Origin: Costertonia aggregata
Lineage (GTDB): Bacteria; Bacteroidota; Bacteroidia; Flavobacteriales; Flavobacteriaceae
DNA: 64,000 nucleotides
Reading direction: 5' to 3'
NCBI RefSeq assembly: GCF_013402795.1
Contig: NZ_CP058595.1
Location: 1,337,501 to 1,401,500, forward strand
Below, piece after piece: positions 1 through 8,653 of the stretch. Within the stretch, counting starts at the first letter, position 1. Every line of letters begins with the position of its first letter. The notes beneath the pieces are model-generated. The model worked only from the letters and a program-made list of their open reading frames with translations, did no database searches and was not told the DNA's origin. The position numbers and the translations under genes were made by a program.

Positions 1-233
1 GAGGTTATTACCACTTTATGACCTTCAACTCTTTTATAATTGGCTATACCGCCTTTTTTAATGATGAAATTAGGTCTTGGAAAATCGATATGCTTATACT
101 TTGGAGCGTTTGGGCGACCTATTTCGTATACATCGCCTACTTTTACCTCTAGGGACTTGGCATCTTGTGCATTTGTGTTGATAGAGGCCATAACGAATAC
201 AATTGCTAAAAATAACTTTCTCATAAATTGCAT
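1..233 (-). CDS. Small exported protein, C-terminus cut by window edge
   Basis: Reading leftward from an ATG at 233 (or the in-frame ATG at 224), the frame stays open to the window edge. The product starts with a classic signal peptide (MRKLFLAIVFVMASINTNAQ), with likely cleavage after the Ala of NAQ. The mature part begins with a strand-like stretch, then GRPNAPKYKHIDFPRPNFI. I do not recognise a family in the roughly 55 mature residues visible. The gene is followed rightward by the 3' end of the Gre-like gene on the same strand with a short gap, so the two could share a transcript. No strong Shine-Dalgarno is visible, as is usual in Bacteroidota. Confidence 0.7.
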   Translation of the reverse strand, partial: MQFMRKLFLAIVFVMASINTNAQDAKSLEVKVGDVYEIGRPNAPKYKHIDFPRPNFIIKKGGIANYKRVEGHKVVIT

Positions 234-265
234 TTAAGGTTAATACATACTATTTATTGCACTGT

Positions 266-694
266 TTAAAAATCTATTTCTGAATAGGGATCGGACGATA
301 ATTGGTGCGAACGCTTTGTTTTGATAATTTTCAAGGACTTGAAATCTGATGGAATACCTATTTGAACGGTATCATCAACGGCAAGACCTATCAAATTGGC
401 CCCCAAAGTGCTTATGACCGATATATTGCCTTCTTTGATGTTTTCTTCTGACGGCGGGACCAAATGAAAAACCTGACTTTTTCCATCTCTTGAAATTACC
501 GTTACCTTCGAATTTAATCGTACAACATCGTCCGGAACATTTTCTTCGTCTTGGACCAAGGCATCTTCGATTCGCTCTTTTAATCTTTCTAGAGCATCTT
601 TATGGGCATAATCTTCATAATATCGATGAACGTTTAAAATACGCTTGAGCTTCACAAAATCCCTTTTCTCCAAAATCAGGTTGCTGTACTTCAT
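266..694 (-). CDS. GreA/GreB C-terminal family protein (Rnk-like)
   Basis: The 142-residue protein has a short helical N-terminus (about 1-48) followed by the FKBP-like C-terminal fold of the GreA/GreB/Rnk group. The segment TLGANLIGLAVDDTVQIGIP (about 94-113) matches the family core pattern of 'small residues - L/I-G - x3 - GD'. True GreA has a coiled coil of about 75 residues that carries acidic tip residues into the RNA polymerase secondary channel. Here the N-terminal part is much shorter, as in Rnk, so transcript-cleavage activity is doubtful. An RNA-polymerase-binding regulator is the more likely role. It is the last gene before a strand of regulatory genes (kinase/regulator pair) but separated from them by a strong hairpin. 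Confidence 0.75.
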   Translation of the reverse strand: MKYSNLILEKRDFVKLKRILNVHRYYEDYAHKDALERLKERIEDALVQDEENVPDDVVRLNSKVTVISRDGKSQVFHLVPPSEENIKEGNISVISTLGANLIGLAVDDTVQIGIPSDFKSLKIIKTKRSHQLSSDPYSEIDF

Positions 695-867
695 AATTTT
701 ACTTTACTACCATTCTCTTTGCTAGATATGACATTGTTTGGATTTATGCTTTCTCTAAAGACAAAGTCTATGCCATTGGATATGCCAACAACACATGAAT
801 TAAATTCAATTGTTTGATAATCAAGTATTTAAATTAATTTAGGGAATATAAAAAGTGAAATAGAATT

Positions 868-901
868 GGGGAATTTTTTCCCGTTCGGGGAAAAATTCCC
901 C
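868..901 (-). terminator. Strong hairpin just 3' of the sigma-54 regulator gene
   Basis: An 11-bp perfect inverted repeat (868-878 with 891-901) is extended inward by CCC/GGG pairs around a GTTC loop, giving a stem of about 15 bp. It begins six bases past the stop codon of the response regulator. The poly-A/poly-T tract is inside the stem rather than after it, so Rho-independent termination is plausible but not textbook. Confidence 0.6.
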
Positions 902-906
902 GGCAT

Positions 907-2229
907 TTACTTTAGTTTTTCGCGCAGGGTCTTACGGTCAATATCCAAGATTTTAGCAGCCTTGGTCTTATTGCCGCCCATCAATGAAAGTACTTTTTCA
1001 ACATACTCCCTTTCTTTTTCGCGTAGGGTCTTTAGGCTCTTTTTAGGGAAGTTGATTTTATATTTTAGCGTATCGGGCAATTGCTGTAGGGTAATCTCAC
1101 CATCACACATGATAACGGCACGCTGTATGACATTTTCAAGTTCACGAATATTGCCCGGCCATGAATATCTCTCCAAGATGCCCATGGCATCTTGCGATAT
1201 GCGCACCAACCGATCTTTATATTCAATACCGTATTTTCTAGCAAATTTTACAACAAGAAGCGGAATATCGGAAGAGCGCTCCCGTAAGGGAGGTACTTTA
1301 ATGACAACTACACTCAAGCGGTAGTACAGATCCTCGCGAAAGGTTTTTTTGGCAATAAGCTCTTCCAAATCGCTATTGGTCGCCGCAATAATCCTAACTT
1401 CCAATTTTTCGGATTTTTGAGAGCCTACTTTTGTAACCTCCTTTTCTTGCAATACCCGAAGTAACTTGTTTTGTACCGATAATGGGGCGTTACCGATTTC
1501 GTCCAAAAAAATAGTGCCGCCATTGGCCGCTTGAAAAAAACCATTACGGTTTTCGTTCGCGCCCGTAAAAGCACCTTTGGTATATCCAAAAAGTTCTGCC
1601 TCTAGCAAATTTTCAGGAATAGCGCCACAGTTTACCGCAATAAAGGGAGCTCGGGCAAATTTACCTGTATAGTGAACGGCTCGGGCCACAAGCTCTTTTC
1701 CGGTACCGCTCTCGCCCTGGACCAATATCGTAGCCCTATTATCTTTGACCCTATCTATAATTTCGGCCACTTTTTGAAATGCTTCCGATTCTCCGATCAT
1801 ATCGGTATATACATTTGCAGCGGGCTTGCCAGTTTTGGTTGAAATTGATTTTTGGGACGGTACGCTTGCGAAAGACTTTTTAACCGCTGCTTCAAGTTCA
1901 GATTTGGTGAACGGTTTCGTCAGATAGTCCGTTGCGCCAGATTTGATAACGTTCAATGCATCTTCAACTGAGGGAAAGCCCGTGACAACCAATTTGGGCA
2001 TATGGGGATAATGTTCGGCTGCATATTTTACCAGCTGAATACCATTTACCTCTGGCATGTTGATGTCTGTAATCAACAAGTCTATTTTGGTGTCTTTAAG
2101 GATAAATAGCGCTTCTTTGACCGAAACCGCCTTGTAGGTATGGTATTGCATAGACTTTAAATGTCGCTGTAACAATTCCAAGATTTGGATATCGTCATCT
2201 ACCAATAATATATTTTCCCTTTTTAGCAA
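907..2229 (-). CDS. Sigma-54-dependent response regulator, NtrC family
   Basis: The 440-residue protein has three domains. The receiver domain (about 5-120) has the acidic pocket VDDD and phospho-acceptor D55 in TDINMP. The AAA+ domain (about 144-375) has Walker A GESGTGKE (172-179), the sigma-54 contact loop GAFTGA (219-224) and Walker B FLDEIG (241-246). The C-terminal Fis-type helix-turn-helix contains TKAAKILDIDRKTLREKLK. It should activate RNA polymerase with sigma-54 when phosphorylated. It lies 5 nt after the histidine kinase gene, so the two form a co-transcribed two-component pair. The start appears to be TTG at 2229; no ATG fits the receiver domain. Target genes cannot be told from this window. 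Confidence 0.93.
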   Translation of the reverse strand: MLKRENILLVDDDIQILELLQRHLKSMQYHTYKAVSVKEALFILKDTKIDLLITDINMPEVNGIQLVKYAAEHYPHMPKLVVTGFPSVEDALNVIKSGATDYLTKPFTKSELEAAVKKSFASVPSQKSISTKTGKPAANVYTDMIGESEAFQKVAEIIDRVKDNRATILVQGESGTGKELVARAVHYTGKFARAPFIAVNCGAIPENLLEAELFGYTKGAFTGANENRNGFFQAANGGTIFLDEIGNAPLSVQNKLLRVLQEKEVTKVGSQKSEKLEVRIIAATNSDLEELIAKKTFREDLYYRLSVVVIKVPPLRERSSDIPLLVVKFARKYGIEYKDRLVRISQDAMGILERYSWPGNIRELENVIQRAVIMCDGEITLQQLPDTLKYKINFPKKSLKTLREKEREYVEKVLSLMGGNKTKAAKILDIDRKTLREKLK

Positions 2230-2234
2230 AATAT

Positions 2235-3326
2235 CTATTCTTTAGGAAATTCAATGGTAAAGATAGTACCTGTAGGTGTATTTTGGGTACAGGAGATTTT
2301 TCCATGATGGCTTTGAACAATACCATGTACTACGCTTAGACCAAGTCCCGATCCTTCTCCGATAGGTTTGGTCGTGTAAAATGGCTCAAATATATGTGGT
2401 GCTTTTTTTGGGGAAATTCCACAGCCTTCGTCAGCTATTTTTAAGACCACCTTATTCGTTTCTTCATATACCTCTACCAATATGGTACTCTCTTCAGGTG
2501 AGAAGTATACGGCATTTACAATCAAGTTGAACAGCACCTGGGTCAGTTGTATCCTGTCAATACGTAACGGTACGGATTTTTTGGAAGTAATCAATTTACA
2601 AGCAACCCCATTTTGGCGCAATGTAGTTCGCATCAAATCAATGGCATCTTCTATAATGGGAACAATGTTTACCGTTTCTTTTTCCTGTGGCATCTCACAA
2701 GCGAAGAACATGAGTTTTTTAACGACTTCCCTTGAAAAAATGGTATTGTTGATAATCTTGTCCAAATCTTTAACCGCCTGAGCATCATTTTTGACCCTAT
2801 CTTTTAAGAGTTCGGTAAATCCTAAGATATTGGCCATTGGAGTATTGAGCTCATGGGCAATGCCTGCAGTAATCTCGCCCAATATGCGTAAGCGGTCAGA
2901 TTGTTCTACCTGCCTACGAACACGTACCTCGTTCTCCTTGATTTCCTTTCGTTCCAAAAGGTTCCCCACTTCTAGACAAATATTGTCCAACAGCTGTTGT
3001 TCCTCTTTCAAAAAATCTTGCAATGTGTACTTGGGTACGGGATAGCCTACCTTGATGCTTCCTTGGGCCTTATTGAAAATAGTTATGGGGGATTCCAAAA
3101 AAACATATGTATTTTCTTTTTTTGCGGTTTTGATAATATACTCTCCGGTTTTTAGCACAACATAGGTATCGCTATCAAATTGCCATGCTTGCTTAAGACA
3201 TTGTACGATACCCTTTAATGCTGTTTTGACATTATCGTAATCACAATTTACTATCAAGGAAGTAACCTCATAGAGGCAGGTAAGCTCTTTAATACGTTCT
3301 TTTAACTTTTGTTCTGTGGTGTGCAC
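2235..3326 (-). CDS. Soluble histidine kinase, partner of the NtrC-type regulator
   Basis: The 363-residue protein has no membrane segment. Residues about 1-130 look like a GAF-type sensor. They are followed by a short coiled coil (about 122-148), the dimerisation/phospho-acceptor box GEITAGIAHELNTPMANILG with H158, and an ATPase domain with N box LIVNAVYFS and G boxes DEGCGIS and GEGSGLGLSVVHG. The H-box ending in HELNTPM and the adjacent sigma-54 regulator resemble NtrB-like kinases. A GTG start at 3326 gives MHTTEQK. An input ligand is not evident; the sensor domain suggests an intracellular signal. Confidence 0.92.
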   Translation of the reverse strand: MHTTEQKLKERIKELTCLYEVTSLIVNCDYDNVKTALKGIVQCLKQAWQFDSDTYVVLKTGEYIIKTAKKENTYVFLESPITIFNKAQGSIKVGYPVPKYTLQDFLKEEQQLLDNICLEVGNLLERKEIKENEVRVRRQVEQSDRLRILGEITAGIAHELNTPMANILGFTELLKDRVKNDAQAVKDLDKIINNTIFSREVVKKLMFFACEMPQEKETVNIVPIIEDAIDLMRTTLRQNGVACKLITSKKSVPLRIDRIQLTQVLFNLIVNAVYFSPEESTILVEVYEETNKVVLKIADEGCGISPKKAPHIFEPFYTTKPIGEGSGLGLSVVHGIVQSHHGKISCTQNTPTGTIFTIEFPKE

Positions 3327-3398
3327 TTGTTCAAATTTTTATCCAAACTACTGATTTCTTTGTTAAAACCATGTTCTGGACAGGTCTAAAACAGAGCG

Positions 3399-4628
3399 CT
3401 AGCCTCCCACCACGTTCTCCAAAACCCGCTCAGGACCAAAATAGTGGAAGGCCACGCCAAAAGCGATGACCGAAAGGATTATTCCGATCATGAATACGGT
3501 ATACGTCCACCGTAAAATCCTATACTTTCGCTCTAAAACCACACCTAAGTAATATAGATCCTTGGTCAATGAGTTGTAAATATAATCTTTGTCTTTTAGC
3601 ATGGCGGCAATGGCTTCCTCATAGTTTTGTAATTTCATCTTATGAAAGTTACCAAAAAACAAGAGGTTGACTTTTTTCTGTTCAACGTCCTCTTTGGTAA
3701 ACGTGCCACTGGTGACATTTGGCCGTGTGGCACTTATTGACAATATCATGGAAACAATACTGAAAACGATAAAGATAAGGGTAGGAACGATTAGATAGTC
3801 GTTTGACGGGTTGTCCAATTTCGGAATCAAGTTAGATAGTGCCAATGAGATGATAATCGCATTGACCGATAGCAATATGTTTGACTTTGTATCGGCGATA
3901 TCACTGAGTTTAATATGGTTTCTAAGCGTAGTGCGATAAAGCGTTTGTACCCCCCTATCGGGAATCTCTCCTTTAAATTTGGCCTTTAGCCTTTCCTTTT
4001 TAATGAGTTGTTTTTCTTTTTTTCGGTCTTTGACCAAACGCCTCAAGTTTTTGTCCTTTTCTTTTTGCCAGTTTTCTTTGGCATAATCGGTATAAAATCG
4101 ATGTTCGGTTCGGAACATTTTAATATTAATGTCACGCCATTCATTTCGGTCATAGTTTTCTCGGCCGGTCCTCTGCAGTTCTTCCCGGAGCATCTCCGAT
4201 ATTGACCTAAAGTCCTTTTGGGCCAAATGTCCCGAATCGGCATCTCGAATAATCTTTTCCTGTTCGTTTTTTGGTTCGTGATATCTTTTTGTGGCCAAAA
4301 TCAATTGTTCAATGTGTTCAACATCCTGCTCTTTGAAATTTTCATTGGCAAGAAATTCTTTAGCTATTTCACAACTTTTCTCTTCGTGATTTTCGGGACC
4401 TTGAATATATCCGGTATCGTGAAACCATGCAGCCAACAAAATCTTTTCTTTTTCATTTTCCGAAAGTTCCACGGCCTCTATAATCTCCTTTGTATTGGCA
4501 ACCACACGTTGGGTATGCCTAAGGTTGTGATATAGGTATTCAGGAGCCAAGTCGTGCGACAGTATTTTGACTACCTTATGTTCTGCTTTATCAAGTATGT
4601 GTTTCATTTTTCGCTGTTTTGGATTCAT
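3399..4628 (-). CDS. HD phosphohydrolase fused to Pycsar-effector-type membrane domain
   Basis: The 409-residue protein (start ATG 4628, chosen because an upstream in-frame start would overlap the previous gene) has two parts. Residues about 1-190 form an HD domain with metal ligands H38 (LRH), H70-D71 (WFHDTGY), H81 and an aspartate in RDADSG (129/131). Residues about 225-409 carry the domain seen in Pycsar effectors (DUF5706-like): the signature RNHIKLSDIADTKSNILLSVNA, two hydrophobic segments (about 255-275 and 282-302), and a third near 370-392. A very charged Lys/Glu linker joins them. In Pycsar defence, such membrane proteins respond to cCMP/cUMP. No pyrimidine cyclase gene lies nearby, so this may be a housekeeping relative. 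The HD half could hydrolyse a nucleotide ligand of the other half, which is inference. Confidence 0.85.
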   Translation of the reverse strand: MNPKQRKMKHILDKAEHKVVKILSHDLAPEYLYHNLRHTQRVVANTKEIIEAVELSENEKEKILLAAWFHDTGYIQGPENHEEKSCEIAKEFLANENFKEQDVEHIEQLILATKRYHEPKNEQEKIIRDADSGHLAQKDFRSISEMLREELQRTGRENYDRNEWRDINIKMFRTEHRFYTDYAKENWQKEKDKNLRRLVKDRKKEKQLIKKERLKAKFKGEIPDRGVQTLYRTTLRNHIKLSDIADTKSNILLSVNAIIISLALSNLIPKLDNPSNDYLIVPTLIFIVFSIVSMILSISATRPNVTSGTFTKEDVEQKKVNLLFFGNFHKMKLQNYEEAIAAMLKDKDYIYNSLTKDLYYLGVVLERKYRILRWTYTVFMIGIILSVIAFGVAFHYFGPERVLENVVGG

Positions 4629-4650
4629 AATCCGATTATTTTGGGATGGC

Positions 4651-7600
4651 CTAAAATCCGAAGCCAAGCCCAAATTGAAATAAATTGCCTTCGACGGAAT
4701 TAAAATACCCTAGATTAAACGCTAAATAATTACCTGCGCTAGCCCATAATCCCACGCCTTGGGAGGTATGCCAAATATTGGAACCCTCATTGGGCTGCCA
4801 CACCCTGCCGTAGTCAAAGCCACCGTAGGCGCCAATGGTTACCGGTGCCAATGCAGTGACATATCTTTTTAGCCGCAATCGCACATCGGAAGAATGATAC
4901 AGATAGGATTTACCGGCAAAGCGCTCATCGCGAAAACCACGCAAACCATTATCACCGCCAATGGATGGGGCATGATAGAAAAAATAATCATTACCGAAAT
5001 TAGTCTTGTACTCAGCTTTGGTACTCAACACCAAATTCCCCGAAGCGATCAGTTTTTGAATTACCTCAGCACGAAATTTGAAGTAACCAAAACTATTGTT
5101 CTCTAGCTCGGTATTGGTTTTATAACCTGCCGCTAGCCCAAAGTAAAGCCCTTTTGTGGGGAAATCATCGGCATCATCATTATAATAATATGCCGATGTC
5201 TCGGCACCTACATAATTTTGACGTTCAAAAACAGGAGTATCAAAATTTTCGGCAGTAAAAAAACGGTCACCCATCTCCTGTACATCAAACGATTCAAAAA
5301 GTCCCTTAAGGCGCAGGGTATGGTAAGCAACTCCTGCACTTAAACGTATTTGTTCGGTTCGTGCCCTGTAGAAATCCCTTCCGACCACATCTTCCGCATT
5401 ATTGGTTTCGTTCCCTATGCCAAAAAAGTTTTGGGCGTATCGTTGGGATGAAAGATAGCCATCCAACTCAAAATTCCACTTGGGGGTAACGTTGGCAAAT
5501 ATGCCTCGGTAGCTCAACTCGGTCGCCCTGAAATTGAAGAAATACTTGGCGTTCAAAATATGTTTTTGGCGAAACGGGTTCCCATTGAAGCCATTATGGA
5601 TAAACGTATTTTTGGCGCCAACGGAAAACCCGTCATCGGTTCTAAAGTCAAAATTGGGCACAAGAATATTGCGATCCGGTTTAAAATAGCGCCAATGAAA
5701 TGTATTGGTTTTGTAAATATCGGTAAAATGTTTCGCCGGATCTTTGCCTTCAAATTCAGACTCCTCATATCGCCAATCGTATATTTTTAAGGCTTTTCGG
5801 TTTTTGATAATAAAATCGTCCTTTCCATACCCGCCGATAAGCCTGAGAAATATTCTTGCATCGCCTGTTCCCAAAACCTCAAAATTATCGTTATCGCCCA
5901 AACCATAGATCCATAATTCGTTGGTATGGTCCGCATCAAAAGTTCGCTCATAGAATTTCTCGTTTTTTCTATCGGATAGCAACCTTCTTAGGACTACTTT
6001 GGTTTTTCCACCGGGGAGGCGAACAATCTTGATTTCATCATCTTTCTCTGTAGCGTAAAGAGCGATTCTTTCATCCAGATACTCCCCATACTCCCTGGCG
6101 TATTTTGGGAGGTTTTTTAACCGTTGTTTCAAGCTCATCTTAATATAAGCCGCTGTACTGTCCTGTACTTCTTGGGGCAGACGCAGGAATGCCCTATCAA
6201 TATCTTCCTCGGATAAATGTTCTTTGATATACTGTGCTTCACGTTCCCAGCCTTTCGCATCATATTTGGTCAATAATGCCCTATCTAACCTGCTCCCGTT
6301 ATAGTTGAGCCATTTTGTACTTTTTATCGTAGGCCCGTAAGATTGCCATTGCCGTGTTATGGGGATAAACCATTGGATTACGTTGATAGCGGCACCGTCG
6401 AATTTTGGGAAGGCATTGTCCCTGTCCCTGGGAACGGGCATAAATTCTTTGTTGCCATCGGGTTTTTCGTATTCTGCCCATCGCCACTGATCTTCATGGC
6501 GGTCCCAATCGCCCAAAAGCATATCAAAGACCCGAGCGCGAACATAACTTTGTTGGTCAACGGTATAGGATTCGTCACTCTTGATTTTCTCCAACATATC
6601 GGTCGTACTTTCGAAATCGGTAATTTTTCCTTTTTCATCAATTGTCCTACGATAGCCTTTGTAATTCAGTTGTTCATCTGACGGCCGTTGTTCTATAAAA
6701 TAGAGTTCGTTCCCAAATTCATCATTCAATCGTTCAAGACCGCGTTGCCTGGGCACGAAAAAAAGTTGTGTATCGGCATGGTTCACATCTACTGCTTTTG
6801 CCATTGGGTTAATGACCATTTGCATGTATGGGTGTGCGGTCGTAAAGAAGTCGGAAATCAATTTTTCCGGTAACGTGCCCATATAGTCGTCTTCGGTAAA
6901 CGCCACTCCACGAACGCTATATCTTAAATATTTCAACGGATCTTTTCGCAATGAACGCATAGCGAACTCTCGCTCATCTTTATCCTGCAGCCGTATGGAA
7001 TACGATTGATGCCCACCCCCTTTTTTCATGAATTGTAAACCGCCGTGCAAAGTATCCAAATACGCCACAGGAGCTGTAACCGCCCTATGATAATAATCGC
7101 GATATCGATTTCCCCATAAATATTCAAAAAAATCACTACGTTGTATTTTCTTTTCTGGACCGTAAACAGAATCGATTACTGTTTTATCGGTAATCTTTAC
7201 ATAAGGATCATTTACTGATTTTGTAACAAATTCAGGTAATACGGTAATGGGCTCAAGTTCTTCGTCAGATGTGATAAAAGTAACCTGTGACGAACCGTCT
7301 TCAAAATAAACCAACTGTGCGAACCCTTTTTTCCCATACGTGAAATGACCTTCGTACGGTAGGCTACCGCCTACCGTATTGATTCTATCAGCAGTACGTT
7401 TAGTTGGCGCATTGTTCCCAAACGAACCACTGATGATTTGATGAATATCGCCACCGGAAAGATACTGTAGACTTTCTTCATGACCTGATATCACAGTGAT
7501 ACGATCAGACGCTTTTGCCAATGAGCTAACCAAAATACGCAAGTAATTATAGCGTCGCGACAGCGGGTTATCGGGCGAAAAAGTTCCAAGATCATGGATA

Positions 7601-8349
7601 CCGTTGATGAGGGAACCGATTATCGGTAGCGGAAGCAAATGGCTCTTCAAATCTTTATGACCGGCGTATTCGCCATTCGTAAAAACGGGATGGTGCATGG
7701 CGATAACCAAATTTTTACCCTGCGCATCGTTGATATAACCTTCAAGCTCTTCGGCAAACCGTCTACGGGTTACAATATCGGTACATTTTTTATTGATTCC
7801 CTCTACTCGCGACCAATTAGAGATAAACCATTTAGAGTCGATCAACAGCAGGTCTAAATCATCGTTAATGACCTTGAAATCCAAAGGGCATCCATTTTTT
7901 GGAAGCACATAATCATCTTGGGTCTTTACTTTATCCAAGTACTCCTCTACCCTTTGAACGGAGTCGATGTTCTTATTTTTCCACGTATTGTTACCGGGCA
8001 GAAAAGTAATATTCCCTTTAAAATTTTGTGCCAGTGCCAACTGTTGGTCTAATAATTTTTTATCTTTTTGCCAAGCATTTTCCTCAGCAGAAATATTATC
8101 GCCCACAAATAGGAGCGTGCTATTTTCATCAGCTTTCCCTAGACGGTTTTTAAGGGTGTTTACCAAGCTTTCATCTGTATTGTTTTTTTGGTTGCCAAAA
8201 CCTCCCGCAATGTAAAAGGTGTGAGAAACCTTTTTTTTCTTTTTCTCACTTTGCAATCCCTTTTCCCTTTGCAATGAATGTGTGGCACAAGAGCTGTTTA
8301 ATACCATAATGGCTATCAAAAACCCTGAAAAAAAACCATATCCGCTCAT
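4651..8349 (-). CDS. Giant lipoprotein: calcineurin-like phosphoesterase plus outer-membrane barrel
   Basis: From ATG 8349 the product is 1232 residues. It opens with a lipoprotein-type signal (SGFLIAIMVLNSSC), then a metallophosphoesterase-like domain: FVGDN near the start, PGNNTW, AMHHPVF, and SGHEES. A long middle region (about 400-750) has no motif I can name. The last 400 residues are rich in alternating strands ending in Phe (FQFGLGFGF). They contain the Omp85/surface-antigen hairpin GLRGFRDERFAGKS, so a membrane barrel is likely. An in-frame extension to 8568 exists but is produced by a dispersed repeat (8344-8516) and lacks a signal, so I reject it. It precedes the HD/Pycsar-type gene by 22 nt and is probably co-transcribed with it. 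Substrate unknown. Confidence 0.85.
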   Translation of the reverse strand: MSGYGFFSGFLIAIMVLNSSCATHSLQREKGLQSEKKKKKVSHTFYIAGGFGNQKNNTDESLVNTLKNRLGKADENSTLLFVGDNISAEENAWQKDKKLLDQQLALAQNFKGNITFLPGNNTWKNKNIDSVQRVEEYLDKVKTQDDYVLPKNGCPLDFKVINDDLDLLLIDSKWFISNWSRVEGINKKCTDIVTRRRFAEELEGYINDAQGKNLVIAMHHPVFTNGEYAGHKDLKSHLLPLPIIGSLINGIHDLGTFSPDNPLSRRYNYLRILVSSLAKASDRITVISGHEESLQYLSGGDIHQIISGSFGNNAPTKRTADRINTVGGSLPYEGHFTYGKKGFAQLVYFEDGSSQVTFITSDEELEPITVLPEFVTKSVNDPYVKITDKTVIDSVYGPEKKIQRSDFFEYLWGNRYRDYYHRAVTAPVAYLDTLHGGLQFMKKGGGHQSYSIRLQDKDEREFAMRSLRKDPLKYLRYSVRGVAFTEDDYMGTLPEKLISDFFTTAHPYMQMVINPMAKAVDVNHADTQLFFVPRQRGLERLNDEFGNELYFIEQRPSDEQLNYKGYRRTIDEKGKITDFESTTDMLEKIKSDESYTVDQQSYVRARVFDMLLGDWDRHEDQWRWAEYEKPDGNKEFMPVPRDRDNAFPKFDGAAINVIQWFIPITRQWQSYGPTIKSTKWLNYNGSRLDRALLTKYDAKGWEREAQYIKEHLSEEDIDRAFLRLPQEVQDSTAAYIKMSLKQRLKNLPKYAREYGEYLDERIALYATEKDDEIKIVRLPGGKTKVVLRRLLSDRKNEKFYERTFDADHTNELWIYGLGDNDNFEVLGTGDARIFLRLIGGYGKDDFIIKNRKALKIYDWRYEESEFEGKDPAKHFTDIYKTNTFHWRYFKPDRNILVPNFDFRTDDGFSVGAKNTFIHNGFNGNPFRQKHILNAKYFFNFRATELSYRGIFANVTPKWNFELDGYLSSQRYAQNFFGIGNETNNAEDVVGRDFYRARTEQIRLSAGVAYHTLRLKGLFESFDVQEMGDRFFTAENFDTPVFERQNYVGAETSAYYYNDDADDFPTKGLYFGLAAGYKTNTELENNSFGYFKFRAEVIQKLIASGNLVLSTKAEYKTNFGNDYFFYHAPSIGGDNGLRGFRDERFAGKSYLYHSSDVRLRLKRYVTALAPVTIGAYGGFDYGRVWQPNEGSNIWHTSQGVGLWASAGNYLAFNLGYFNSVEGNLFQFGLGFGF

Positions 8350-8516
8350 TGTGGATTTTAATGAAATTCTGTCGATTCGAATGAATTCCATGATTGAAAT
8401 GAATAATTTGTACCGAGAATAAGAATTTTGACCAAAAAATTGTTCTTGGTAGTTCTGCCGAGCTGAGCCGAAGTACGATTTTTTGTTCCTCAAAATTCCT
8501 CGAACCCACATATTGA
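8344..8516 (-). repeat. Dispersed repeat, copy 1 (partner at 43282-43457)
   Basis: Read on the minus strand, this 173-nt segment aligns along its whole length, by eye about four-fifths identical with one short gap, to 43282-43457. It starts at TCAATATG and ends at AATGAGC. The ATG of that ending is the start codon of the phosphoesterase-barrel gene. A TTTTTTG block and a TACAAAT block with 20 nt between them are kept in both copies and could be promoter elements. The centre holds an imperfect palindrome around GCTCAGCTCGGC. Confidence 0.8.
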
Positions 8517-8653
8517 CACTATATTCTTTTAGGATGTACAACGGGTTATTTCTGCCGATTTTAATCACAATAAAATTGTTTGTTGGAATTTACAGTAGAA
8601 AAAAGGGACTGGGCATACACCCAACCCCTCAATTTTTTACCCTTAAGATTTTC

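Noticed and set aside
866-1324. 152-codon plus frame opposite the sigma-54 regulator gene
   Set aside because: Antisense shadow that begins in the terminator hairpin.
3399-4628. A complete Pycsar defence operon
   Set aside because: No cyclase gene on either side; the neighbours are a kinase/regulator pair and an outer-membrane protein.
8350-8568. In-frame N-terminal extension of the phosphoesterase-barrel gene
   Set aside because: Its residues are mostly encoded by the dispersed repeat and lack a signal peptide; the ATG at 8349 directly precedes a lipoprotein signal.
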